A stretch of 64,000 bases of DNA from Emcibacteraceae bacterium (lineage in GTDB: Bacteria; Pseudomonadota; Alphaproteobacteria; Sphingomonadales; Emcibacteraceae), in NCBI GenBank assembly GCA_021774795.1, contig JAJFIR010000042.1:124001-188000 (forward strand). Direction: 5' to 3'. Position numbers and translations under genes: made by a program. Every line of letters begins with the position of its first letter. Positions within the stretch are counted from its first letter, which is position 1. Below are positions 1-9,163 of this stretch, one piece after another. The notes beneath the pieces are model-generated. The model was not told the origin of the DNA. It worked only from the letters and a program-made list of their open reading frames with translations, and did no database searches.

Positions 1-9
1 GCCTATTTT

Positions 10-972
10 TCATAAAAACATCCCTGAATAAAATCCAGCAGCACCAATTAAAGCCGGCTGTTCTTCCAGAATAAAATAAGTGGCCATTTCCTTCACAAAC
101 GGCAAGTTTTCATTTTCTTCGAATTTCGATCTGAAATCGCTTTCCAAAAAAAACTTTTCTATTTTGGGAAGCACGCCGCCCGCAAGATAAACACCGCCCG
201 TTGCGTTAAATGTTCCGGCCATATCACTGGCATAACAGCCAAGCATACCAGAATAAATTTTAAGCGCACGAATGCTATCTTCATTATCATGATTAGTGGC
301 CAGATCAACAATTTCAGATGGATGGAGTCGTTCATTTTTCGCACCATTCATAACGCCAAGCGCATAATAAATACTTCCGATACCACGTCCGCATAGCAAA
401 TGTTCCGCAGACATTCGTTTATGCTCATGGCTTAAAATATTATATATTTCTTTTTCCAAATCACCGCTTGGCGCAAAACCGACATGTCCGCCTTCGCTGG
501 CAAGTGGCTTCCATTTTTCTCCGGCAGAAATTAATGCTGCCACACCAACACCGGTTCCTGGACCAACGACGATTTTATTACCACGTTCATCAATCTGGCC
601 ACGACCAACTTTTATCATTTGATCATCCCGTAACAACGCGAGTGAGCATGCGTTGGCGCAATAATCATTAAGGACTTTTACTTCTTCCATTTTCAAAAAA
701 TCAGCTATTTCCGATTGCTTAAACTGCCAAGTACCGTTTGTCATCGATACTTGGTCATTATTAACTGGTCCGGCAAATGCCACGGCGGCTCTGGCCGGTT
801 TGGCTTTCACTTGCAAAAGATAGTCCGCAATCGCATCTTCCAAATATACCCAATTTTCAGTTGGATATACGGTAATTTTTTCGAGACGAATATCATGATG
901 ATTATTGATATTCGCTAACGCAAACCGTGCGTGGGTCCCCCCGATATCGGCCACTAGAATTTCGGATGTCAT
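10..972 (-). CDS. glk: Glucokinase
   Basis: ATP-dependent glucokinase of the bacterial Glk family (not ROK); it phosphorylates glucose to glucose-6-phosphate in the cytoplasm. The 320 residues match the family length. Visible motifs are the N-terminal phosphate-binding ADIGGTHARFAL (about residues 9-20), the central GPGTGVGVA loop (about 138-146) and SEGGHVGFAP (about 159-168), which holds sugar-contacting residues. It is the last gene of a minus-strand set zwf-pgl-(edd remnant)-glk, so its substrate feeds directly into Zwf. The ATG lies 3 bases after the stop codon of the edd remnant, so the gene was once closely coupled to edd. The assignment is firm. Confidence 0.95.
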   Translation of the reverse strand: MTSEILVADIGGTHARFALANINNHHDIRLEKITVYPTENWVYLEDAIADYLLQVKAKPARAAVAFAGPVNNDQVSMTNGTWQFKQSEIADFLKMEEVKVLNDYCANACSLALLRDDQMIKVGRGQIDERGNKIVVGPGTGVGVAALISAGEKWKPLASEGGHVGFAPSGDLEKEIYNILSHEHKRMSAEHLLCGRGIGSIYYALGVMNGAKNERLHPSEIVDLATNHDNEDSIRALKIYSGMLGCYASDMAGTFNATGGVYLAGGVLPKIEKFFLESDFRSKFEENENLPFVKEMATYFILEEQPALIGAAGFYSGMFL

Positions 973-975
973 TTT

Positions 976-1180
976 TTATTCATTTTCCCAATTAAATATA
1001 GTGGTGCCCGTATCTGATGGTCCAACAACGTTTCTAAAATTATGAGATAATTCTCTACCAAGCCCAATTCCATTATCAAGTAGGTTTGTTGGCCACAACA
1101 CGTCGATTTAGATCATCGTCCTCTACAAGTAATAGCAAAGTTCCACCAACCGCATCAAGCTCAATAATATTTAGAACCAT
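976..1180 (-). pseudogene. edd: Remnant of edd (6-phosphogluconate dehydratase), C-terminal end only
   Basis: Reading the minus strand between pgl and glk gives about 67 residues resembling the end of the Entner-Doudoroff dehydratase. The first part reads IIELDAVGGTLLLLVEDDDL from near 1168 and stops at a TGA at 1076-1078. After a one-base frame change the reading continues NLLDNGIGLGRELSHNFRN and then VVGPSDTGTTIFNWENE, ending in TAA at 976-978. The GxGREL block and the S(A)D-GA-F ending are what I recall of Edd C-termini. Edd is normally about 600 residues, so roughly 1.6 kb is missing and the rest is frameshifted. The position, exactly where edd sits in zwf-pgl-edd-glk operons, supports the call. 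I see no start signal or other domain, so I treat it as non-functional. Confidence 0.85.
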
Positions 1181-1182
1181 TT

Positions 1183-1881
1183 TTATTCTGCCCAATATAG
1201 GCTGACAGAGACATCATTTTGATGCAGCAAGTGGCTTACGGGCAAATCATCCGTCTTTTGTAGCTTTGCTTTGTTGTACACCTGTAACTTAGTATTGCCG
1301 TTGAATAATAAAATTATCTTCTTTGAAGTCTTAAGCCCTTTTAAAGTAACCGTCATTCTATCTACATCGTTGCCGTCGCGGTGAATAGTATGACAAAATT
1401 GACCATTGCTTTCATCTAGTGCAACAGTTGTATCTGTCGAATTTGGAAACAGCGATGCGACATGACCGTCTTCACCCATCCCAAGTAAAACAATATCAAA
1501 AGGCACGGGTAGTTTCGAAAATTTTTCTTCTGTATCACTCTGTCCTAATTGTGGCGTCTGATGATTTGATTTCAAACCAATATAATGTGCTTTAGCAGCA
1601 TGGTTTTTAAGCAAATTATCCCGGATCAATTTTTCATTACTGTCTTTATGATCGGGCTCAACCCACCTTTCATCAGTGGCACTAAACCATGCTTTGTCCC
1701 AATCGATATCTGTTTCCGACAGGGCGCGATATAACGGGCCAGGTGTCGTTCCACCCGATAATAACATCGACGCCACCCCATTATTTTCAATGGCAAGCGA
1801 CAAACGCTTTACGATCTCAGCATGCAGATCACCAAACAATGCTTCGCGGTTCTCAAACTTATATTCGGAAATTTCAATCAT
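1183..1881 (-). CDS. pgl: 6-phosphogluconolactonase
   Basis: Hydrolyses 6-phosphogluconolactone, the product of Zwf, to 6-phosphogluconate. The 232 residues fit the DevB/Pgl family (related to glucosamine-6-phosphate isomerase). Typical signatures are the LSGGTTPGPLYRAL phosphate-binding loop (about residues 42-55), the ATDERWVEPDHKDSN block (about 68-82) and LLGMGEDGHVASLFP (about 131-145). It starts 7 bases after the zwf stop codon, so the two are surely co-transcribed. The downstream neighbour should be edd but is only a remnant, so the 6-phosphogluconate made here must be used by an enzyme encoded elsewhere. Confidence 0.93.
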   Translation of the reverse strand: MIEISEYKFENREALFGDLHAEIVKRLSLAIENNGVASMLLSGGTTPGPLYRALSETDIDWDKAWFSATDERWVEPDHKDSNEKLIRDNLLKNHAAKAHYIGLKSNHQTPQLGQSDTEEKFSKLPVPFDIVLLGMGEDGHVASLFPNSTDTTVALDESNGQFCHTIHRDGNDVDRMTVTLKGLKTSKKIILLFNGNTKLQVYNKAKLQKTDDLPVSHLLHQNDVSVSLYWAE

Positions 1882-1888
1882 ACTCTAT

Positions 1889-3307
1889 CTATTCTAATTC
1901 CGGGCCCATTGAACCAGCTACATAATTTTGCATCGCCTGACCCGTGGTATCCCAACCCAAGCGAATACCGTCTATCCATTTCCAGGAAGCCAAAATTTCA
2001 TCATCTCTTACAAAATAAGTTTGATTTCCTTTGATAACTTCAAGGATCAGCCGTTCATACGCTTCAGGCATCCTAGCGAGATTTGTATCACTTGTATTGA
2101 GGTCCATTTGGTTTCGGTGGGCATTAAGTTGTGAAACCTCACCCATCAACTGCTTCATTAGCATATGTATTGAAACTGTTAAATCCGGCTGAATTTCTAT
2201 AATAAGTTCATTGCTGTCATTCATTTGATAAATGTTACTAGACGGTGGTTTGAATTTCATTCTTATTTCAGCATAGCGTCTTGTCATTCGTTTTCCGGTG
2301 CGTAAATAAAACGGTACACCATCCCAACGCGCATTATCCACATTTAATCTAAGCGCAACAAACGTTTCACCATTGCCTGTGGTTTCTAGCTCAGATTGCT
2401 CCAGTTCCTCCAAATAGCTGGGTACGATTCTACCGTTGACTTCACCGGAAACATATTGCGCTTTTATAGTTCTCTTACCTACATTTTTCTCATCTATCGG
2501 CCTTAATGCATTGATTACCTTAAGTTTTTCATCACGAATATCATCCGCATCAAGGCTCGCCGGTGCTTCCATAGTAATATATGTCAGCAGCTGCATAAGG
2601 TGATTTTGCACCATATCTCGCAATGTACCTACCCTGTCCAGGAAGGCTGCACGACTTTCGACACCTACAGTTTCAGCGACCGTAATATCAATACGTTCAA
2701 TATGGTCTTTGCTCCAAACAGTTTCCATTAGGTGATTGCTGAAGCGTAAATGGAGAATGTTTTGTACGGCTTCTTTGCCTAAATAATGATCAATACGGTA
2801 GATTTGTTTTTCTTTAAAACTTAACGCTAAAACTTCATTTATTTCTTCTGCACTATTTAAATCTTCGCCCAGTGGTTTTTCGACCACAACTCGGGAATAT
2901 TCAGGGTTTAAATCATTTAATTTAATTTGCTGACATATTGGAGTGAATAAGCTAGGTGTTACGGAAAGATAATAGATAATATTTCTGTTTTCCTCTTGGT
3001 CAGAAATATTTAGATGATCTCTTAATCCATGCCAGTCTTCCTGAATAGTCAGATCTACTTTCTTGTAAGAAATTATATTGCAGAATTTCTGCCATGTATT
3101 CTCGTCATAATCTTCTTTTACATATTCCTTTAATTTTCCATTCACCAAATCAAGAAATTCTTCACATGTTTTTTCCTTTCTTGAGACACACAGGATATGG
3201 CTTTGCGGCTCAAGATTTCCATCTTTACACAAATAAAAAAGTGACGGTAAAAGTTTTCTTAGCGAAAGATCACCAATGCCGCCGAATATAACAATATCTA
3301 ATGCCAT
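1889..3307 (-). CDS. zwf: Glucose-6-phosphate 1-dehydrogenase
   Basis: Oxidises glucose-6-phosphate with NAD(P)+ at the entry to the Entner-Doudoroff and oxidative pentose phosphate routes. The nucleotide-binding start reads IFGGIGDLSLRKL (residues 7-19; the usual form is GASGDLAxRKL). The active-site signature RIDHYLGKE (about 170-178) contains the catalytic His, and VVEKPLGED lies just before it. At 472 residues it is slightly shorter than the usual ~490. It is the first gene of the minus-strand sugar operon and has a LacI-type palindrome about 45 bases upstream of its ATG, so it is likely induced by a sugar or sugar phosphate. Confidence 0.95.
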   Translation of the reverse strand: MALDIVIFGGIGDLSLRKLLPSLFYLCKDGNLEPQSHILCVSRKEKTCEEFLDLVNGKLKEYVKEDYDENTWQKFCNIISYKKVDLTIQEDWHGLRDHLNISDQEENRNIIYYLSVTPSLFTPICQQIKLNDLNPEYSRVVVEKPLGEDLNSAEEINEVLALSFKEKQIYRIDHYLGKEAVQNILHLRFSNHLMETVWSKDHIERIDITVAETVGVESRAAFLDRVGTLRDMVQNHLMQLLTYITMEAPASLDADDIRDEKLKVINALRPIDEKNVGKRTIKAQYVSGEVNGRIVPSYLEELEQSELETTGNGETFVALRLNVDNARWDGVPFYLRTGKRMTRRYAEIRMKFKPPSSNIYQMNDSNELIIEIQPDLTVSIHMLMKQLMGEVSQLNAHRNQMDLNTSDTNLARMPEAYERLILEVIKGNQTYFVRDDEILASWKWIDGIRLGWDTTGQAMQNYVAGSMGPELE

Positions 3308-3350
3308 TTAATTTACTTATTCTCTAATTAAGCTAAATTATTCCGCTATA

Positions 3351-3364
3351 TGTAATCGGTTACA
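3351..3364. promoter_or_regulatory. LacI/GalR-family type operator upstream of zwf
   Basis: The 14-base sequence TGTAATCGGTTACA is a near-perfect palindrome; only the two bases flanking the central CG are out of symmetry. It fits the general LacI-family pattern TGWNANCGNTNWCA. It lies 44-57 bases before the zwf ATG in the 106-base gap between the sulfatase and zwf, where a repressor of the zwf operon would act. No LacI-family gene is in the window. It does not match the HexR pattern well because of the central CG. Confidence 0.5.
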
Positions 3365-3413
3365 CATAGCATTACAACAGGTTTCTCAAGCTATAAATAA
3401 TTCTGAGTTATTT

Positions 3414-4919
3414 CTATTCAAAATTCCAATCATCTATAGTGGATCTGGATCGACCTGACATAATAATAGACAATCTTTCGACAATTTCAGCGTGATCATC
3501 AGCTATATTTGTGGTTTCCGAAGGATCCTTTTCGAGATCATACAGTTCAATGGGCCCAGTATTATCTTCTCTGACGTTTAAGCGGACACCTTTCCAGTTC
3601 CCCATACGCACGGCTTGCTTTCCTTCGCCCTCATGAAATTCCCAGTATAAACTCTCATGGTTTCTCTGGTCACCCTCTCCTAGTAACGAAGGTAAAAATG
3701 AAATTCCTTGTGAACCCCTGGAAACCGTACCTGAAGAAAGGTCAGCAAAGGTTGCCATAACATCCCAGAATGCCGAGACATGGTCCGATGTTGTATTTTG
3801 CTTGATTTTTCCTGGCCAGCGGGCGATCATTGGCACCCGGATGCCGCCCTCATACAGGTCGCGCTTGACGCCACGATAAATGCCATTTCCATCAAAAAAA
3901 TCCTGATCCATGCCGCCTTCTATGGCGGGGCCATTATCACTGGTGAAAATAACAATTGTATTTTCATCTAAGTCATGTTCTTTCAAAAGATCAAGGATAC
4001 CGCCTATCCTTCTATCCATGCGGCTAACTTGCGCAGCGTGCGCTGAACGCGGCCGAATATGGGGATAATATCCCCGAGTAACCAAATAGGGTTCTTCCTC
4101 AAATTTACCATCATATTGTATAAGCTCGTCGTCAGGAACTTGAAGCGCCGCGTGAGGAACCGTCAGTGCGTAAAAGACAAAAAACGGCTGGTCTTTATTG
4201 TCAACAATGAATTTTTCCACCTCGTTGCCGATTAAATCCGACGAATAATCTGGCCCTTTAAATTCGGCATAATTAGAAATATCATCTGGATCACCCTTAA
4301 GGCGAGCCGGTCGCGGCATTGGCGGATTATTCAAATCAATTTTTTCACTATTACGCCATAAATATTCGGGATAATAATTATGAGCCGCCCTTTGGTCTAA
4401 ATATCCGTAAAAATAATCGAAACCCATTTTGTTGGGATGACCATGCCCGTCTAAGCTACCCAAGCCCCATTTTCCAATCACTGCCGTTTTATAACCTTGT
4501 TCCTGAAGCATGGCACCTAACGTTCTGGTATCGGCCGCAATATTGGTTTGCCCGGACCCAATACCTTCTCCACTTCTTTTATTGCCGCGAATATATGTTT
4601 GGCCCGTGTCTTGCCCGGTCATAAGCACCGACCGTGATGGTGCACAAACGGTACTACCGGCATAATGCTGAGTAAATCTCATGCCTTCCATAGCCATTTT
4701 ATCAAGGGACGGCGTCATGATTTTTTCTTGCCCATATGAACCAAGTTCCCCATACCCAAGATCATCGGCAAGTATATAAATAATGTTTGGTGGCATCGCA
4801 TCTGTATTGCCGAAAACGTCACCAGCCTGTTCTGGCGCCTCGCAAGCTGATAGCAGTAATATAAACGGCACTGATATCAATTTCGAAATTGTCGCATTTT
4901 TACTAGCCAAGCCCGTCAC
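3414..4919 (-). CDS. Lipoprotein sulfatase (arylsulfatase A-type)
   Basis: Type I sulfatase that removes sulfate esters, probably from a sulfated sugar. The N-terminus is a lipoprotein signal ending LLLSAC, so the enzyme should be anchored in the periplasm or outer membrane. Metal-binding ADDLGYGELGSYG follows at about residues 51-63. The modification motif CAPSR (about residue 92) supplies the cysteine that becomes formylglycine. FTSDNGPAIEGG (about 327-338) is the second metal site. The 501 residues fit the family. It is followed by zwf and preceded 12 bases away by a sodium/solute symporter, suggesting that desulfated sugar is imported and burned. No formylglycine-generating enzyme is in the window. 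The substrate cannot be told from sequence. Confidence 0.88.
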   Translation of the reverse strand: MTGLASKNATISKLISVPFILLLSACEAPEQAGDVFGNTDAMPPNIIYILADDLGYGELGSYGQEKIMTPSLDKMAMEGMRFTQHYAGSTVCAPSRSVLMTGQDTGQTYIRGNKRSGEGIGSGQTNIAADTRTLGAMLQEQGYKTAVIGKWGLGSLDGHGHPNKMGFDYFYGYLDQRAAHNYYPEYLWRNSEKIDLNNPPMPRPARLKGDPDDISNYAEFKGPDYSSDLIGNEVEKFIVDNKDQPFFVFYALTVPHAALQVPDDELIQYDGKFEEEPYLVTRGYYPHIRPRSAHAAQVSRMDRRIGGILDLLKEHDLDENTIVIFTSDNGPAIEGGMDQDFFDGNGIYRGVKRDLYEGGIRVPMIARWPGKIKQNTTSDHVSAFWDVMATFADLSSGTVSRGSQGISFLPSLLGEGDQRNHESLYWEFHEGEGKQAVRMGNWKGVRLNVREDNTGPIELYDLEKDPSETTNIADDHAEIVERLSIIMSGRSRSTIDDWNFE

Positions 4920-4931
4920 ATCCTTATTTTA

Positions 4932-6491
4932 TCACCACCATGTCGTATATATCGCAGTCAAAACAATAACAACCGCGACCGCCACCCAATTATACCCAGA
5001 TGTCGTATGAAAATCAGCCTTCTCAATCTTGTGTGAGGCATCACTTTTTTCATTTACACTTAGTGAGGTTGCTACCGCAAGGACCAGACAAATAACGAAA
5101 ACAAAATTCATTCTGTCCAGAAACGGTAAAGCCGGCCAAACCAGTTTCAATATCAACGAAGAAACAAACGACCCTATTGCGGCCGCCAACGCCCCAGCAG
5201 GAGTAGTACGGCTCCAAAACATACCAAGAATAAATATGACAACGATGCCTGGCGTAAAGAACCCTGTAAATTCCTGTATAAACTGAAATGCCTGGTCAAA
5301 ATTACCAAGCAATGGTTTTGCGCACATCATCGCGATGATCAAAGATGTAAAGCTAACCACACGACCAACCATCACGTAATGGTGTTGGGTTTCTTCTGGT
5401 TTGTAATGGCTATAAATATCCATGGTAAATATCGTAGAAATACTATTTGTCATCGACCCAAGGGAAGAAACAATAGCCGCCACCAAAGCAGCAAAAACAA
5501 GTCCCATCATACCAACGGGCATTAACGTCATCAATTGCGGATATGCCTGATCAGGTGCACTTAGGTTCGGAAAAAGAACAAATGCAGCTATTCCCGGCAG
5601 CACCACTATAATAGGCATAATCAACTTTAACACGGCGGCGAATGCGATGCCTTTTTGAGCTTCCTGTATGCTCTTTGCAGCAAGTGCCCGCTGGATAATA
5701 TATTGGTTAAATCCCCAGTAAGCAAAATGCAAAACCCACACAGCACCCACCAATGCTGTGATGCCGGGCAAGTCTTTATAAAACGGATTATCGGCAGATA
5801 ATATCATGTCAAATTTTTCAGGCGCGGCCGCGGTAAGCATTTTAAACCCGGTAACAACCCCTGCACCGTCCCCAATCATATCTAGTGTCATATATGACAA
5901 ATAAAATCCGCCGGTCACCAGCAACACAACTTGAATAATGTCGGTAAACGCCACCGCTTTTAGCCCACCATAAAGTGAATAGGCCGCCGCGAATGCTCCC
6001 AAAAACATCATCCCATAGGTAATATCAACATCGGCTACAGTATTAATCGCAAGCGAGCCAAGCCACAATACAGACGTCAAGTTCACAAAGATATAAACGC
6101 CAATCCAGAAAACCGCTAGTACCAGCCTGACATTATGATTGTACCTTTTCTCAAGATATTGTGGCATTGTGTAAATACCGTGCTTGAGGAATATCGGTAA
6201 AAAATATTTACCGATGATCATCAATATAATTGCTGCCAACCATTCATAGGACGCAATCCCCAAACCAACAGCATATCCCGAACCTGACATACCAATAATT
6301 TGTTCTGCGGAAATATTTGCCGCTATTAACGACGCGCCAATAGCCCACCATGTTAAAGAATTTCCTGCTAAAAAATAATCTTTAGTATCTTTCTCATGTC
6401 CGGCTTTTTCTCTGGAAACATAGCTCGCGATGGCAATAAGCCCCACCACATAAGCGATAAAAATACCAATATCAACCGAAGATAGACTCAT
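4932..6491 (-). CDS. Sodium/solute symporter (SSS family, sugar-type)
   Basis: Inner-membrane sodium-coupled transporter with about 13-14 hydrophobic segments, of the SglT-like branch of the SSS family. Visible family features are DYFLAGNSLTWWAIGASLIAANIS near the start (Na+-binding helix 1), VYIFVNLTSVLWLGSLA, and a central AYWGFNQYIIQRALAAK motif typical of sugar/inositol transporters. An ATG at 6527 is possible, but the ATG at 6491 has AGGGA about 7 bases upstream and starts directly before the first helix, so I use it (519 residues). It lies 12 bases upstream of the sulfatase and is probably its operon partner, importing the desulfated product. Confidence 0.88.
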   Translation of the reverse strand: MSLSSVDIGIFIAYVVGLIAIASYVSREKAGHEKDTKDYFLAGNSLTWWAIGASLIAANISAEQIIGMSGSGYAVGLGIASYEWLAAIILMIIGKYFLPIFLKHGIYTMPQYLEKRYNHNVRLVLAVFWIGVYIFVNLTSVLWLGSLAINTVADVDITYGMMFLGAFAAAYSLYGGLKAVAFTDIIQVVLLVTGGFYLSYMTLDMIGDGAGVVTGFKMLTAAAPEKFDMILSADNPFYKDLPGITALVGAVWVLHFAYWGFNQYIIQRALAAKSIQEAQKGIAFAAVLKLIMPIIVVLPGIAAFVLFPNLSAPDQAYPQLMTLMPVGMMGLVFAALVAAIVSSLGSMTNSISTIFTMDIYSHYKPEETQHHYVMVGRVVSFTSLIIAMMCAKPLLGNFDQAFQFIQEFTGFFTPGIVVIFILGMFWSRTTPAGALAAAIGSFVSSLILKLVWPALPFLDRMNFVFVICLVLAVATSLSVNEKSDASHKIEKADFHTTSGYNWVAVAVVIVLTAIYTTWW

Positions 6492-6599
6492 GAGAAGTTC
6501 CCTGTAATTTTTCCCTGTGACTAGCACTAACAGCTATATAAATTCTGTCAATCTATATCCTGAACCAAAATACCGAGCGTTTCAAAAGAAAAAAGAAAA

Positions 6600-7370
6600 C
6601 TATTTATTGCTCGACAGTCGCACGTGAACGGCATCAAGTGCCTCGTGCCAAACATCAAATCCCGATTTTTTATTAAGTATTTTTAGCCCGAGTTCCGTAA
6701 TGCTGTCTTTTGTAGCAAGCGTCTCTACGATTTCGGCGAGCGGCTTATCAGCCTGCAAGGCGGACATTTCTGACGTCGCCTTAAACATATTCTGTACCAA
6801 ATTACGGCACGTATCATCATCCAGCCCCCTGTCTGTTCCCCACGACACCAATTCCTCCAGAAACTTAAAATTCCATCCATAAAAAGCACTATATGTCGTG
6901 GCAGTGATAAATTTTTCTTCATCATTAAATACCGTAACCGGCCCAAGCAATTCGAGTATTTCGGTGGCCCGATCGTGAGCGGGATATAACAATGTAGGAC
7001 TTTGATTTATAGCTGCACTCGATAAAGGCATCGCACACACCACTTGCACAGGCTTTGCCTGTATAGACAGGTTATTATATTTTGCTCCGGCTGCCACTGA
7101 TATCACCAGTTGACCTTCTTTAAAATTAAGAGACTTTATCACTTCTCCCAGAATGTCTGGTTTAACACTCAAAATAATTATATCTGATCGATCGATAACC
7201 TCCTGGTTGTCTTTAGCAATTGAATATCCGTATTTTAAGGCCCACTTTTGTGCTTCTTCCTTTCCCCGCGGCGAAAGCACAATGTCCGTACCAGAATCTG
7301 AATGGTGAAAGCCCTCTATAAGGTAGCCGGCAAAATGCCCAATGCCAATAATACCAATTTTATTAGTCAT
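6600..7370 (-). CDS. Pyrroline-5-carboxylate reductase-like protein
   Basis: NAD(P)-dependent reductase of the ProC family. It has an N-terminal Rossmann motif GIIGIGHFAGYLIEGF (residues 5-20) and a C-terminal helical dimerisation domain ending in LGLKILNKKSGFDVWHEALDAV. The domain order and 256-residue length fit ProC (about 270), but the GxGHFA loop and C-terminus are divergent. It may therefore be a paralogue acting on another cyclic imine or amino acid rather than the biosynthetic enzyme. The next gene upstream on the same strand is a PutP-like symporter, so a role in handling imported proline-like compounds is a reasonable inference. Confidence 0.75.
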   Translation of the reverse strand: MTNKIGIIGIGHFAGYLIEGFHHSDSGTDIVLSPRGKEEAQKWALKYGYSIAKDNQEVIDRSDIIILSVKPDILGEVIKSLNFKEGQLVISVAAGAKYNNLSIQAKPVQVVCAMPLSSAAINQSPTLLYPAHDRATEILELLGPVTVFNDEEKFITATTYSAFYGWNFKFLEELVSWGTDRGLDDDTCRNLVQNMFKATSEMSALQADKPLAEIVETLATKDSITELGLKILNKKSGFDVWHEALDAVHVRLSSNK

Positions 7371-7506
7371 ACTTTGCCCCTATAACCATTCTTATTAACT
7401 GATTTAATAAATATTCGACGCTTAAATACGCTATAACACCGAGTTCTTTTAATTCTGCTGTCACATCGGTACAGGCTTTATAATGCTTTTCATTAATGGA
7501 TCAAAA

Positions 7507-8922
7507 TTAATCATCTTTTCTTTGGCACCATATCCATAAAATGCCAAAGCCCAATATGAACGGAATGCTACGCTCAATAACATCGCCGGGCGAGTCTCGA
7601 AATAAAGATAAAAATACCGCAGAAATGAAGCCTGTTAATATTGCAGAATATATAATTTTTCCAGCAAAGCGCATTCCCGCAAGTCTCATCACCACGGTTG
7701 GGCCAAATGCAGCACCGAGCGCGTTCCATGCAAATAACGCCCTGTCAAATATAGTGGCTGGCAGATAAAGGGATATTAATACTGACGTTACGACCAAAAA
7801 AGCAACAGCAAGACGCGAAACAAGAACTTCCCTACCTTTATATCTTTGCCCGATTTTAAGGTCATATGAAATACTTGAAGCCCCAACAAGTAACTGGCTA
7901 TCCGCTGTTGACATTATAGCTGACAAAACAGCCGCCAAAATGATCGCACCGATAACAGGTGGAAAGACTATACCTGTTAGCTGAAACAGGATCGCTTCGG
8001 TGCCGAATTCAGGGTTTGGAATGAGTATATTTGCCGTAAGGCCAACCATAAACATGCCGATGAATACAATGACAAACCAGAATAGAGTTAAGGCCCTTGC
8101 TTGCCTCATTGCTTTTTCATCGCGAAGAGCCATAAAACGCACCAAAAGATGTGGTTGCCCAATTGGCCCGAAGCCGATCGCCAGAGAACCAAAAGCAAAG
8201 CCAGCAGCGGCAAGCCCAATATTTTTACCGGACAAGCTAAGAAGTTCGGGCTTATCTAAAGCTGATAATTGAGATATTAATTCGTCAATACCACCGATTT
8301 CTACTAATGCAAATACCGGTAAAGCCACGGACGCCACAACCATAAGCATCCCTTGAATTGCATCTGTAACACTTACGGCCCAAAAACCACCTAAAAACGT
8401 GTAAATCATTATGATCGCGGCCCCCAATATTATGGAACTTGTCATTGATAAATTAAACGTTGATGAAAAAGTATTACCGGCCCCCTGAAACTGAGCCGCC
8501 ACATAAAATGCAAATGAAATCAATATGATGATGGCTGAAATAACAATTATTTTCCTTTTCCATCTGTCGTCTACTCCGTGTCCAAGAAAATCGCCAATTG
8601 TGACCGTGTTATTTTCATGGCTGAATTTAACCAATCTCGGTGCAACATAAGTCCACGCAATTATCGCCCCAAGAATAGAACCAGAAGCGATCCAGATTGC
8701 AGAAAGTCCGAAAACATAAGCGGCCCCGCTCATGCCAAGTAGCGACCAAGCAGATGACGAGCTCGCAGAATAACTGAGTGCGGCGACAACAGGACCCAAT
8801 TGCCTTCCGCCGAGGAAATAATCTTCCTCGGTTGTTACGCGTTTTGAGGCCCAATAGCCAACAGCCAGTAGCAATGCCTGATATAAAACCAACGTTACCA
8901 GTACAATTGTTGCTTTATCCAT
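7507..8922 (-). CDS. Sodium/proline symporter-like (PutP, SSS family)
   Basis: Integral membrane Na+/solute symporter of 471 residues with about 13 transmembrane segments. DYFLGGRQLGPVVAALSYSAS (residues 34-54) followed by a serine-rich stretch and LLGMSGAAY matches the first helices of PutP. IGFGPIGQPHLLVRFMALR (about 242-260) matches the PutP loop that contains the substrate-contacting segment. The nearby ProC-like reductase supports proline or a related amino acid as substrate. It differs in branch from the sugar-type symporter at 4932-6491. The upstream 240-base gap to 9163 contains no other gene. Confidence 0.82.
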   Translation of the reverse strand: MDKATIVLVTLVLYQALLLAVGYWASKRVTTEEDYFLGGRQLGPVVAALSYSASSSSAWSLLGMSGAAYVFGLSAIWIASGSILGAIIAWTYVAPRLVKFSHENNTVTIGDFLGHGVDDRWKRKIIVISAIIILISFAFYVAAQFQGAGNTFSSTFNLSMTSSIILGAAIIMIYTFLGGFWAVSVTDAIQGMLMVVASVALPVFALVEIGGIDELISQLSALDKPELLSLSGKNIGLAAAGFAFGSLAIGFGPIGQPHLLVRFMALRDEKAMRQARALTLFWFVIVFIGMFMVGLTANILIPNPEFGTEAILFQLTGIVFPPVIGAIILAAVLSAIMSTADSQLLVGASSISYDLKIGQRYKGREVLVSRLAVAFLVVTSVLISLYLPATIFDRALFAWNALGAAFGPTVVMRLAGMRFAGKIIYSAILTGFISAVFLSLFRDSPGDVIERSIPFILGFGILWIWCQRKDD

Positions 8923-9163
8923 ATTTATTTCTAGTCCTTTTCGCGCCCTATTTATTTAATATTTTTATTATCCAAAAATCATAATGTGTTTTTAAAATAG
9001 TACAATCAATTGAATAAAAATAAACTGGCACATAAAAAACGCTGATGCGTGAAGGCTATTCATTCATTTACTTTATTTAACGCTACATATTATTTTAATT
9101 ATATCTCTGAAAAAACCATTCAGTATAATACCCATGTAAAAAAACGTTCGGAAGGAAATTACT

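Noticed and set aside
3351-3364. HexR operator before zwf
   Set aside because: The palindrome has a central CG and does not have the AT-rich centre expected of HexR sites.
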